Part shown: positions 16,529 through 23,528 of the stretch, piece after piece | Position numbering within the stretch: position 1 is the stretch's first letter | Layout: the number at the start of each line of letters is the position of its first letter | NCBI GenBank assembly: GCA_900541205.1 | Contig: UQIV01000010.1 | Span: 1 to 64,000, forward strand | Source: an uncultured Collinsella sp. | GTDB taxonomy: Bacteria; Actinomycetota; Coriobacteriia; Coriobacteriales; Coriobacteriaceae | Reading direction: 5' to 3' | Length of the DNA stretch: 64,000 nt | Position numbers and translations under genes: made by a program | Notes under the pieces: model-generated | What the model was told of the DNA's origin: nothing | The model's input: only the letters and a program-made list of their open reading frames with translations | The model's database searches: none

Positions 16529-17861
16529 ATTCAGCGATGTCGATCATTCTTTCGAGGCGCCACGTTAGCGCCTCTTTTAGATAAGGCAGTCTCGCTGCTA
16601 GGGCATCGTTTTTAGACAGAATCTCGATTGCCTCGTCGACAAAACCTTCGAGTTTGTCCCCGTCAAACCAGTTCATATCCTCAACAAGCAACATTTGTTT
16701 CGCGGGACTTGAATGGAACTGCGCGCTGGCAAAACTGTGCTCTCCTGCCCTAAGCTCCTCTAGAGATATGTTGCACCAGAGCGATGAGCCCGAATCGAAG
16801 ATGGGGGCTGGTCTGCAGGTTAGCGTGTTGACGTTTCGCACAAGGCCAAAGTTACGCCAATGACGGTCATAGTTGGCGATGATGTCGTCACATACGATCA
16901 TGCGGTCAAGGGCATCCTTAACGCCTGTCACCCCGAGCTCCTCGCAGTTTGCTACGTATCGCTCGTAGTCGGTTAGCCGTTCATCTGCGTTTGAGTGCTG
17001 GTTTACATAGAACGCAGGGACATACTCTTCTTCATCAGTTAAGAAGACATAGCATATGCTCAGGGCAGAAGTGCCCGTGCCATCGAGCGAGTAAGGCACA
17101 TAATCGCAGGCGTTTAGGATACGACGGTGGAGCGCGGTCGCCACCAGCTCGTTATAAGGTTCCTGGTTCAGGTGCGCTCCTGCCTTATGCAGAATTCGAC
17201 GCCCGCCCTCGCATGTCCAGTACTTTTGAAGATTGCCGTCCGACGTGTTATCGGGCTTTGCGGCAGCCGCTTTTCCCTCTGGGGCAAAGGGCGCAATGGA
17301 CAGCGAGACGTCATCAAAGGCGTTATTGAAGAAGTTGATATCCTCCCAGGTGAGACCGGAACTTTGGGGTCTAATCCAATACTGGTCGGATAGGGAGAGG
17401 CCGAGATTTCGCTGGACGAGTTCATCGGGAACATCGACTGCGGCTTCTGCAAGCAGGGAGGCTAGCCCAATGCGTGCGAGCGGGATACCGCGGCCGCGCC
17501 ACCAGATGCGGAAGGAGTCGAGCGATATGGGGCTATTAGGGCCAAATACTCCAATAGGGGCGTGGGCGTAATCGATGTCGGCACCGATGTGGGTAAAGTC
17601 TTTTCGCGATGTGCTGTAGACCAGCTGAGCGACTTCGTACGTGCGGTTCATGAGGGTGAACGCGATCTCGCTCTTACCGTGGCCGCGACGGGGACGTCCC
17701 CCCGTTTTGGTTACGGAGCGGAGTCGCGTGTCGACGCTGTCTTTGTCGATGAGCCATACACCAGAAGCCTTGCGGGCCTCAAGTGCTCCGTTTTTTATGA
17801 GCTCCTGCACCCTGCGCGGAGTGATGCCGAGTAGTTCGGCTGCTTCCTTGGTAGTAAGCAT
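16521..17861 (-). CDS. Helix-turn-helix / HipA-like kinase fusion protein
   Basis: A 446-residue protein. The first 50 or so residues match an excisionase/MerR-type DNA-binding domain (LTTKEAAELLGITPRRVQEL, then a GVWLIDKDSV wing). The C-terminal half has a HipA/CtkA-like kinase core: DDIIANYDRHWRNFG near 327 (catalytic Asp, DRHxxN) and PAPIFDSGSSLW near 355 (Mg-binding Asp). The start at 17861 is chosen because a perfect 15-bp inverted repeat occupies 17878-17926; an in-frame ATG at 17903 lies inside it. There is no partner antitoxin gene, so DNA binding and kinase are in one chain. Substrate unknown. Confidence 0.82.
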   Translation of the reverse strand: MLTTKEAAELLGITPRRVQELIKNGALEARKASGVWLIDKDSVDTRLRSVTKTGGRPRRGHGKSEIAFTLMNRTYEVAQLVYSTSRKDFTHIGADIDYAHAPIGVFGPNSPISLDSFRIWWRGRGIPLARIGLASLLAEAAVDVPDELVQRNLGLSLSDQYWIRPQSSGLTWEDINFFNNAFDDVSLSIAPFAPEGKAAAAKPDNTSDGNLQKYWTCEGGRRILHKAGAHLNQEPYNELVATALHRRILNACDYVPYSLDGTGTSALSICYVFLTDEEEYVPAFYVNQHSNADERLTDYERYVANCEELGVTGVKDALDRMIVCDDIIANYDRHWRNFGLVRNVNTLTCRPAPIFDSGSSLWCNISLEELRAGEHSFASAQFHSSPAKQMLLVEDMNWFDGDKLEGFVDEAIEILSKNDALAARLPYLKEALTWRLERMIDIAEWS

Positions 17862-17877
17862 CGCGAAACCCTTCGTT

Positions 17878-17926
17878 AGAACGAATAGTTTTATATATGA
17901 CAATTGTAATTAAAACTATTCGTTCT
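17878..17926 (-). promoter_or_regulatory. 15-bp perfect inverted repeat, operator of the HTH-kinase gene
   Basis: AGAACGAATAGTTTT (17878-17892) and AAAACTATTCGTTCT (17912-17926) are exact reverse complements around an AT-rich 19-base centre that suits a -10 region. It lies 16-65 bases upstream of the chosen start. The protein's own HTH is the natural binder. Confidence 0.75.
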
Positions 17927-17964
17927 GACGAATGGTTTTGAGATGTGGTCGGTCGAAGGGTCTG

Positions 17965-17993
17965 TTGCGCCCCGTCCGCAATTCCTTTATTCT
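17965..17993 (+). promoter_or_regulatory. Promoter of tRNA-Thr(UGU)
   Basis: -35 TTGCGC (17965-17970) and -10 TATTCT (17988-17993) with a 17-bp spacer, about 30 bases before the tRNA. Confidence 0.55.
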
Positions 17994-18023
17994 TAACAGG
18001 CTTCGCGCGAAAGCGCCAAGTGT

Positions 18024-18098
18024 GCCAGTGTGGCGCAACGGTAGCGCAACTGATTTGTAATCAGTGGGTTGCAGGTTCGATTCCTGTCACTGGCTCCA
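18024..18098 (+). tRNA. tRNA-Thr (anticodon UGU)
   Basis: Acceptor GCCAGTG pairs with CACTGGC. The anticodon stem-loop is ACTGA-TTTGTAA-TCAGT, giving UGU. The T arm is GCAGGTTCGATTCCTGT. CCA is encoded (18096-18098). It is followed at once by a terminator, and its last 18 bases recur 190 bp downstream. Confidence 0.95.
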
Positions 18099-18333
18099 TG
18101 AAAGTTTCGGGCTCTGTTCCCCTGCGGGACAGAGCCCGTTTCTTATGTGTGCCGGAATCGAACCTGCGAGGGCGCGAGCGTCAAGCGAACGCGGAGCGTT
18201 CGTAGCGAGCGGGCGAGGATGCCGGCAGGCATCCGAAGCCGGAGCGGATTCGCGAAGCGAATACGCGGACTTCCTGTCACTGGCTCCATGAGAGTTTCGG
18301 GCTCTGTTCCCTTGTGGGACAGGGCCCGTTTCT
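18081..18333 (+). repeat. Direct duplication of the tRNA-Thr 3' end and terminator, 190 bp apart
   Basis: The 63 bases 18081-18143 (T-arm 3' half, acceptor 3' strand, CCA and terminator) recur at 18271-18333 with few differences. Between them lies GC-rich sequence with short palindromes (GCGAACGCGGAGCGTTCG, GATGCCGGCAGGCATC, ATTCGCGAAGCGAAT). It also carries an inverted copy of the T arm, GGAATCGAACCTGC (18154-18167). The layout resembles att-site duplications left by integration at a tRNA 3' end, but no integrase gene is present. Confidence 0.75.
18108..18145 (+). terminator. tRNA-Thr terminator
   Basis: CGGGCTCTGT pairs with ACAGAGCCCG, followed by TTTCTT. A second copy with compensating changes lies in the duplicate at about 18,298-18,335. 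Confidence 0.85.
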
Positions 18334-18382
18334 ATTTATGTCGATAAGTCAGCGGGTTTGGCACCGGCTAAGCTTCAGGTCT

Positions 18383-18519
18383 GTCTCGATCTGTAACACG
18401 AAGAAGCTGAAAACCGTTCTTACTGTTACAGAATGAGACGTAAGCTGGGGTCTCTGCTAAACATCTCGATCTGTAACAGATAGGGGAGAAAATGTTCTCT
18501 AAATGTTACAGATTGAGAC
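18383..18519. repeat. Tandem hairpin pair, 80-bp period
   Basis: Unit 1 has arms at 18383-18398 (GTCTCGATCTGTAACA) and 18424-18439 (TGTTACAGAATGAGAC). Unit 2 has arms at 18463-18478 and 18504-18519. Both arms of unit 2 lie exactly 80 bases after those of unit 1. Loops are 25 bases and unrelated in sequence; the linker is 23 bases. No protein is evident here. Confidence 0.8.
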
Positions 18520-18574
18520 AAAGAACGGACCGGTCCCAGCCATCCTGTTTGAGCATGGATATTCGGACACACGA

Positions 18575-18692
18575 GAGTGGAAAATCTTCCGCCTAGTGAA
18601 TGAGCGTGGACAATCTGCCACTTTAGATTCGATGGCACGGCAAAGTGGGAGATTATCCACGCTCGATTTCAAACGGAAGAAAATCCACGCTC
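18575..18692. repeat. Nested double hairpin
   Basis: GAGCGTGGACAATCTGCC (start 18602) pairs across 18602-18624 with 18642-18664. An outer stem pairs GAGTGGAAAATCTTCCG (from 18575) with CGGAAGAAAATCCACGCTC (to 18692). Inner and outer arms resemble each other, shifted by about 27-28 bases, so this looks like a tandemly duplicated arm pair. The rest of 18,334-18,929 shows no gene I can support; an open frame at 18503-19015 crosses these repeats. Confidence 0.65.
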
Positions 18693-18929
18693 GATTTTGC
18701 CTGGGAAGAGCAATCTTCTGTCTAGGAAGCCCCGATCTCGACCTATATATAGGTGCAAATAAGCTGGTATCGAAGTTCGATCCTGAAGGTGTACTCCACT
18801 ACACCAAAGTGTTCCCTCGGGAAACGTCACCTCAGTATCCAAAACCACCGTCCTTCATATCCAAACTCAACAAAACCGCAGGTCACGACTATATAGATAC
18901 GCCCGGCACCGTGTATCTAGAGGTTTTCG

Positions 18930-18959
18930 TTGACAGCCCCCAAGGTTGCATCGTATTAT
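18930..18959 (+). promoter_or_regulatory. Promoter of the tRNA-Tyr/Thr/Met run
   Basis: -35 TTGACA (18930-18935), 18-bp spacer, -10 TATTAT (18954-18959). The upstream context GAGGTTTTCGTTGACAG is nearly the same as at the rpmG promoter (20,751-20,767). Confidence 0.8.
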
Positions 18960-19021
18960 CTTTTTCGTTCGCGGGGGCGGCGGTCCAAAAGACCAAAGGA
19001 CCTGCGGATACTTGAACGATT

Positions 19022-19103
19022 GGGAGTTTGCCCGAGTGGTTAATGGGGACGGGCTGTAAACCCGTTGGCTCTGCCTACATAGGTTCGAATCCTATAGCTC
19101 CCA
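19022..19103 (+). tRNA. tRNA-Tyr (anticodon GUA)
   Basis: Acceptor GGGAGTT pairs with AGCTCCC. The anticodon stem-loop is ACGGG-CTGTAAA-CCCGT, giving GUA. A long variable arm is present, as expected for tRNA-Tyr. CCA is not encoded. Confidence 0.95.
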
Positions 19104-19113
19104 CCCGTCAAGT

Positions 19114-19189
19114 GCCTGTATAGCTCAGTCGGTAGAGCACTTCGTTGGTAACGAAGAGGTCACCAGTTCAAGTCTGGTTGCAGGCTCCA
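19114..19189 (+). tRNA. tRNA-Thr (anticodon GGU)
   Basis: Acceptor GCCTGTA pairs with TGCAGGC. The anticodon stem-loop is CTTCG-TTGGTAA-CGAAG. CCA is encoded (19187-19189). It lies 10 bases after tRNA-Tyr. Confidence 0.95.
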
Positions 19190-19192
19190 TCC

Positions 19193-19269
19193 GGCGGTGT
19201 AGCTCAGTTGGTTAGAGCACACGGTTCATACCCGTGGCGTCACTGGTTCGAATCCAGTCACCGCTACCA
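19193..19269 (+). tRNA. tRNA-Met (anticodon CAU), elongator type
   Basis: Acceptor GGCGGTG pairs with CACCGCT (the first pair is G-U). The anticodon stem-loop is CACGG-TTCATAC-CCGTG. CCA is encoded (19267-19269). The anticodon stem lacks the three G-C pairs of an initiator, so it reads internal AUG. An 11-bp hairpin (19281-19311) follows, before tuf. Confidence 0.92.
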
Positions 19270-19365
19270 TAGGTAACACGGTGGCTTCTCAATAGTATGT
19301 TGAGAGGCCACTATGGTATAAAGGCAAAGTCCCGTCCGGGGACGACCTGTTTAGAGGAGGGCTTT

Positions 19366-20556
19366 ATGGCCAAAGAGAAGTTTGAGCGCACTAAGCCGCA
19401 TGTTAACATCGGCACCATTGGTCACGTCGACCACGGCAAGACCACGCTGACCGCCGCCATCACCAAGGTTCTCTCCGAGACCGAGGGCTGCAAGGCTGAC
19501 TTCACTGCGTTCGAGAACATCGACAAGGCTCCCGAGGAGCGCGAGCGCGGCATTACGATCTCCGTCTCCCACGTCGAGTACGAGACTGCTGCCCGTCACT
19601 ACGCTCACGTTGACTGCCCGGGCCACGCTGACTACGTCAAGAACATGATCTCCGGTGCTGCTCAGATGGACGGCGCTATCCTGGTCATCGCCGCTACCGA
19701 CGGCCCCATGGCTCAGACCCGCGAGCACATCCTGCTCGCCCGTCAGGTCGGCGTTCCCTACATCGTCGTCTTCCTGAACAAGTGCGACATGGTCGACGAT
19801 GACGAGCTCATCGACCTCGTCGAGATGGAGACCCGTGAGCTCCTCTCCGAGTACGATTTCCCCGGCGACGACATCCCCGTCATCCGTGGTTCCGCTCTGG
19901 GCGCTCTCGAGGGCGACGCCAAGTGGATGGACGCTATCCGCGAGCTCATGAAGGCCGTCGACGAGTACATTCCGACGCCTGCTCGTAACAACGACCTCCC
20001 CTTCCTGATGGCCGTTGAGGACGTTATGACCATCTCCGGCCGTGGTACCGTTGCTACCGGCCGTGTCGAGCGCGGTGAGCTCAAGCTCAACGAGCCCGTC
20101 GAGATCGTCGGCATCAAGGATACCCAGAACACCGTCGTTACCGGTATCGAGATGTTCCGTAAGTCCATGGACTTCTGCGAGGCTGGCGACAACGTCGGTC
20201 TGCTGCTCCGCGGCATCAAGCGTGAGGACATCGAGCGCGGCCAGGTTCTCTGCAAGCCCGGTTCGGTTACCCCGCACACCAAGTTCACCGGTGAGATCTA
20301 CGTTCTGACCAAGGAGGAGGGCGGCCGTCACACCCCGTTCTTCGATGGTTATCGTCCTCAGTTCTACTTCCGTACCACCGACGTTACCGGTACGGTCAAG
20401 CTCCCCGAGGGCACCGAGATGGCTATGCCTGGTGACCACATCACCATCGAGGGCGACCTCATCCACCCGATCGCCATGGAGGAGGGCCTGCGCTTCGCTA
20501 TCCGCGAGGGTGGCCACACCGTCGGTTCGGGCATCGTCTCCACGATTATTGAGTAA
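19366..20556 (+). CDS. tuf: Elongation factor Tu
   Basis: A 396-residue GTPase that brings aminoacyl-tRNA to the ribosome. G1 is GHVDHGKT (about 19-26), the switch region carries RGITIS, G3 is DCPGH (about 82) and G4 is NKCD (about 137). Domains II and III are intact to the C-terminal Glu. ATG 19366 follows AGAGGAGGG. It lies directly downstream of three tRNA genes, the ancient tRNA-tuf arrangement, and may be co-transcribed with them. Codon use is strongly biased, as expected for a highly expressed gene. Confidence 0.98.
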   Translation: MAKEKFERTKPHVNIGTIGHVDHGKTTLTAAITKVLSETEGCKADFTAFENIDKAPEERERGITISVSHVEYETAARHYAHVDCPGHADYVKNMISGAAQMDGAILVIAATDGPMAQTREHILLARQVGVPYIVVFLNKCDMVDDDELIDLVEMETRELLSEYDFPGDDIPVIRGSALGALEGDAKWMDAIRELMKAVDEYIPTPARNNDLPFLMAVEDVMTISGRGTVATGRVERGELKLNEPVEIVGIKDTQNTVVTGIEMFRKSMDFCEAGDNVGLLLRGIKREDIERGQVLCKPGSVTPHTKFTGEIYVLTKEEGGRHTPFFDGYRPQFYFRTTDVTGTVKLPEGTEMAMPGDHITIEGDLIHPIAMEEGLRFAIREGGHTVGSGIVSTIIE

Positions 20557-20584
20557 ATTAGCTCTTTGATATAGCTGACTTAGA

Positions 20585-20619
20585 GAACCCGGCACTTATA
20601 TGGGTGCCGGGTTCTTTTC
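20585..20619 (+). terminator. tuf terminator
   Basis: GAACCCGGCAC (20585-20595) pairs with GTGCCGGGTTC (20604-20614), followed by TTTTCT. Bases 20,620-20,760 show no gene. Confidence 0.9.
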
Positions 20620-20760
20620 TGCAATGGATATTGAGCCGTTGCTGGTGTCGAGAGGATCGATAATGGTCCTGGATGCACCGTCGATTAGCTCTCGATGGCT
20701 TCATTGATGTGTTCCAAATATGAATGGATCCACCGAGAACCAATTGACTCGAGGTTTTCA

Positions 20761-20790
20761 TTGACAGCACTTACGTGGAGCTGATAAAGT
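20761..20790 (+). promoter_or_regulatory. Promoter of rpmG-tRNA-Trp
   Basis: -35 TTGACA (20761-20766), 18-bp spacer, -10 TAAAGT (20785-20790). It shares the context GAGGTTTTC-TTGACAGC with the tRNA promoter at 18,930. Confidence 0.75.
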
Positions 20791-20835
20791 AACAACTCGT
20801 GCCCGTACGGGGCGGAAATGAAAGGTTCAGGATAC

Positions 20836-20985
20836 ATGCGTACTCTAGTTACTCTTGCGTGCACTGAGTGCAAGCGCCGCAACTATACGACCACCAAGAA
20901 CAAGTCGACCATGCCTGATCGTATGGAGATCAAGAAGTATTGCCCCTGGTGCCGTCACCACACGCTGCACAAAGAGACTCGCTAG
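20836..20985 (+). CDS. rpmG: 50S ribosomal protein L33
   Basis: A 49-residue ribosomal protein beginning MRTLVTLACTECKRRNY. Two CxxC pairs (CTEC at 9-12 and CPWC at 36-39) make it the zinc-binding form of L33. The start at 20836 matches the family; an in-frame ATG six codons upstream is less likely. It sits between tuf and tRNA-Trp, ahead of secE-nusG, as in many bacteria. Confidence 0.96.
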   Translation: MRTLVTLACTECKRRNYTTTKNKSTMPDRMEIKKYCPWCRHHTLHKETR

Positions 20986-20998
20986 TCTCTAGTCACAT

Positions 20999-21074
20999 AC
21001 GCCAGTAGTTCAATTGGTAGAGCATCGGTCTCCAAAACCGAGTGTTGAGGGTTCGAGTCCTTCCTGGCGTGCCA
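20999..21074 (+). tRNA. tRNA-Trp (anticodon CCA)
   Basis: Acceptor ACGCCAG pairs with CTGGCGT. The anticodon stem-loop is TCGGT-CTCCAAA-ACCGA. The discriminator is G, and CCA is encoded (21072-21074). It begins 13 bases after the rpmG stop. Confidence 0.95.
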
Positions 21075-21083
21075 GTCATTATT

Positions 21084-21111
21084 CCGTAAGCTCCCACTTG
21101 GGGGCTTACGG
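21084..21111 (+). terminator. Hairpin after tRNA-Trp
   Basis: CCGTAAGC pairs with GCTTACGG, followed by TTTACTC. It may be a partial terminator that lets some transcripts continue into secE-nusG. Confidence 0.6.
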
Positions 21112-21150
21112 TTTACTCATGTATAAGCGCATTGCGCGGAGGTAACCCAA

Positions 21151-21489
21151 ATGGCCAACAAGAAGAACAAGAAGAAGGCTCAGCAGCCGGCACCTGCCAA
21201 CAACGCTGCCGCCAACTCCAAGGTTGAGGCCAAGAAGGCCGTTGCCAAGAAGAACGAGAAGGCTGCGAAGTCCAAGAAGAACGAGAAGCCTGGTTTCTTC
21301 GCCCGCACCAAGAAGTATTTCGCTTCGGTCAAGTCCGAGATGAAGCGTGTCACGTGGCCCGATAAGAAGGAGCTCGTGAACTACTCGGTCGTCGTTTGCG
21401 CTTCTCTGGTCGTCGTCGGCGTCGTCATCGCTCTGCTCGATGCTGGCTTTGGCGAGGCTCTTGCTCTGTTCTCTGGATTGAGGGGCTAA
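21151..21489 (+). CDS. secE: Protein translocase subunit SecE
   Basis: A 112-residue protein. The first 50 residues are a Lys/Ala-rich cytoplasmic extension. The conserved amphipathic helix (FASVKSEMKRVTWPDKKEL) follows, then one membrane helix (VVVCASLVVVGVVIALLD). It stabilises SecY in the Sec channel. The ribosome site is GGAGG. It is coupled to nusG three bases downstream. Confidence 0.95.
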   Translation: MANKKNKKKAQQPAPANNAAANSKVEAKKAVAKKNEKAAKSKKNEKPGFFARTKKYFASVKSEMKRVTWPDKKELVNYSVVVCASLVVVGVVIALLDAGFGEALALFSGLRG

Positions 21490-21492
21490 ACC

Positions 21493-22029
21493 ATGTCTAA
21501 GCGTTGGTACGTCGTTCACACTTATTCTGGATACGAGAACCGCGTAAAGTCCGATCTCGAGCATCGTATCGAGACCATGGGCATGCAGGACCGTATCTTT
21601 GATATCGAGATTCCTATGGAGCGCGTCACCGAGATTAAAGAGGGTGGCAAGCGCGAGACCAAGGATTCCAAGATCTTCCCGGGTTATGTCCTGGTCCGCA
21701 TGGAGATGGATGACGATGCTTGGACGTGTGTTCGCAACACGCCCGGCGTCACCGGTTTCCTAGGCGGCAACGGCAAGCCCGCTCCGCTTTCCCGTGACGA
21801 GTACAACAAGATGACTCGTCGTCCCGGTAAGGGCGATTCGCCCAAGCGCACCTCGGTTGATATTCAGGTCGGCACGTCCGTCCGCGTCACCGATGGCCCG
21901 CTTACCGACTTCGATGGCAAGGTCTCCGAGGTTAACACCGAGGCTGGCAAGCTCAAGGTCACGCTGATGATCTTTGGCCGCGAGACGCCGGTCGAGCTCG
22001 ACTTTAACCAGGTCGCTGTCATCGCTTAA
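21493..22029 (+). CDS. nusG: Transcription termination/antitermination protein NusG
   Basis: A 178-residue protein. The NGN domain begins WYVVHTYSGYENRVKSDLE and has the RNA-polymerase-binding FPGYVLVRM (about 55-63). The KOW domain (about 125-178) carries VTDGPLTDFDGKVSEVN. It links RNA polymerase to Rho or to the ribosome. It lies in the classic secE-nusG-rplK order. Confidence 0.97.
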   Translation: MSKRWYVVHTYSGYENRVKSDLEHRIETMGMQDRIFDIEIPMERVTEIKEGGKRETKDSKIFPGYVLVRMEMDDDAWTCVRNTPGVTGFLGGNGKPAPLSRDEYNKMTRRPGKGDSPKRTSVDIQVGTSVRVTDGPLTDFDGKVSEVNTEAGKLKVTLMIFGRETPVELDFNQVAVIA

Positions 22030-22149
22030 GTTTTCGTCCGTTCGCGCGAGCGTGCTTCTTCTGTGACTGCTCATCTCAGGAGTGCTTCTAACACGTGCGT
22101 GCTTACGATATAGCAAGTACTTCACACTCGTGATTCGAAAGGAATGACC

Positions 22150-22578
22150 ATGGCTGAGAAGAAGGTTGCCAACGTCATTAAGCTCCAGATTCCTGCTGGT
22201 GCCGCTAACCCCGCTCCTCCCGTCGGCCCCGCCCTGGGCGCTGCTGGCGTGAACATCATGCAGTTCTGCCAGGCCTTTAACGCCGAGACGCAGGACAAGA
22301 AGGGCGACATCATCCCCGTTGAGATCTCTGTCTACGAGGATAAGTCCTTCTCCTTCATCACCAAGACCCCGCCGGCGGCTCACCTCATCAAGAAGGAGCT
22401 GAACCTCAAGTCTGGTTCTGCTAAGCCCCAGGCCGACAAGGTTGGTCAGCTCTCCCAGGAGCAGCTCACCAAGATCGCCGAGATCAAGATGCCGGACCTC
22501 AATGCCAACGACATTGACGCCGCCAAGAAGATCATCGCCGGTACCGCCCGTTCCATGGGCGTCACCATCGCTGAGTAG
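22150..22578 (+). CDS. rplK: 50S ribosomal protein L11
   Basis: A 142-residue protein of the GTPase-associated centre. The N-terminal domain has the thiopeptide-contacting PPVGPALGAAGVN (about 22-34). The C-terminal rRNA-binding domain ends GTARSMGVTI. ATG 22150 is used because AAAGGA lies 8 bases upstream; the ATG at 22144 is too close to it. The 120-base gap after nusG probably holds an extra promoter. Confidence 0.97.
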   Translation: MAEKKVANVIKLQIPAGAANPAPPVGPALGAAGVNIMQFCQAFNAETQDKKGDIIPVEISVYEDKSFSFITKTPPAAHLIKKELNLKSGSAKPQADKVGQLSQEQLTKIAEIKMPDLNANDIDAAKKIIAGTARSMGVTIAE

Positions 22579-22651
22579 CGATTTCTTATGGTAACGACGG
22601 GTGCTCCGACCGGGGCGACCGTTAAATGTGTGCAATAGGGCACACGATACG

Positions 22652-22682
22652 ATGTGGGAGGGCTCACGCCCGTTTAACCACA
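22652..22682 (+). promoter_or_regulatory. Probable L1-binding leader site between rplK and rplA
   Basis: GTGG (22654-22657) pairs with CCAC (22678-22681) around an internal loop, with an upper stem GGGC/GCCC and loop TCAC. The arrangement resembles the L1 site of 23S rRNA, through which L1 represses its own operon. The site ends right at the rplA ribosome site. Read from structure only. Confidence 0.5.
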
Positions 22683-22695
22683 GGAGGTAATGCAC

Positions 22696-23403
22696 ATGGC
22701 TAAGCATGGTAAGAGCTATAACGCCGCTGCCGAGAAGATCGACCGCGCCACGCTCTACACCCCCCTTCAGGCTGCCAAGCTCATTAAGGAGCTCGACACC
22801 GCCAAGTTCGACGAGACCGTCGAGGCCCACTTCCGTCTGGGCATCGATACTCGTAAGGCTGACCAGAACATCCGTGGTTCCATCTCCCTGCCCCACGGCA
22901 CCGGCAAGACCGTTCGTGTTGCCGTCTTCGCCGAGGGCGAGAAGGCCCGCGAGGCCGAGGCTGCCGGCGCCGACATCATCGGTTCCGACGAGCTCGTCGC
23001 CCAGATTCAGAAGGGCGAGATCAACTTCGACGCCGCTATCGCTACGCCGAACATGATGGCCAAGGTTGGCCGCATCGGTAAGATCCTTGGTCCCCGTGGC
23101 CTCATGCCGAACCCCAAGCTCGGCACCGTGACCATGGACGTCGCCAAGATGGTCTCCGAGCTCAAGGCTGGCCGCGTTGAGTACCGCGCCGACCGCTACG
23201 GCATCTGCCACGTGCCCCTGGGCAAGAAGTCCTTCTCTGAGCAGCAGCTCGTCGAGAACTACGCTGCCCTGTACACTGAGATCCTGCGCGTCAAGCCCTC
23301 TTCTGCTAAGGGCAAGTACGTCAAGTCCATCTCCGTGTCTTCCACCATGGGCCCTGGCGTCAAGGTCGATCCCGCTGTCCAGCGTGACTTCCTGGCTGAG
23401 TAA
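22696..23403 (+). CDS. rplA: 50S ribosomal protein L1
   Basis: A 235-residue protein of the L1 stalk. It has the family landmarks HGTGKTVRVAVFAEGEKA (about 66-83), the GRIGKILGPRGLMPNPKLGTV block (about 122-142) and a C-terminal SSTMGPGVKVD. ATG 22696 follows AGGAGG with normal spacing. A strong terminator follows, so rplJL is not in the same transcript here. Confidence 0.97.
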   Translation: MAKHGKSYNAAAEKIDRATLYTPLQAAKLIKELDTAKFDETVEAHFRLGIDTRKADQNIRGSISLPHGTGKTVRVAVFAEGEKAREAEAAGADIIGSDELVAQIQKGEINFDAAIATPNMMAKVGRIGKILGPRGLMPNPKLGTVTMDVAKMVSELKAGRVEYRADRYGICHVPLGKKSFSEQQLVENYAALYTEILRVKPSSAKGKYVKSISVSSTMGPGVKVDPAVQRDFLAE

Positions 23404-23440
23404 CTGCTAGTTACTGCCTGAGCAAAGCAAGCATTGCTAA

Positions 23441-23481
23441 AGAAACCCGGTTCTGCCTTGTGCAGGACCGGGTTTCTTGCT
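23441..23481 (+). terminator. rplKA operon terminator
   Basis: AGAAACCCGGTTCTGC (23441-23456) pairs with GCAGGACCGGGTTTCT (23462-23477), one mismatch. It marks the left edge of the 31-kb block between rplA and rplJ. Confidence 0.9.
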
Positions 23482-23494
23482 ATCGCGTCAAAAG

Positions 23495-23527
23495 CACCAC
23501 AAAGGGGACGGTCTCCCCTTTGTGGTG
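23495..23527. repeat. Small hairpin, GGGGAC type
   Basis: CACCACAAAGGGGA (23495-23508) pairs perfectly with TCCCCTTTGTGGTG (23514-23527) around CGGTC. Its arms match those of the hairpin at 26,208. It sits against the 3' end of the minus-strand phosphoesterase gene. Confidence 0.7.
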
Positions 23528-23528
23528 G

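Noticed and set aside
18503..19015. A 170-codon + strand frame between tRNA-Thr and tRNA-Tyr
   Set aside because: It starts inside a hairpin arm, runs across the nested hairpins, has no ribosome site or known domain, and overlaps the tRNA promoter at its end.
8296..19021. Prophage or integrative element between clpC and tuf
   Set aside because: Toxin-like genes and a tRNA 3'-end duplication are present, but there is no integrase, structural or conjugation gene.
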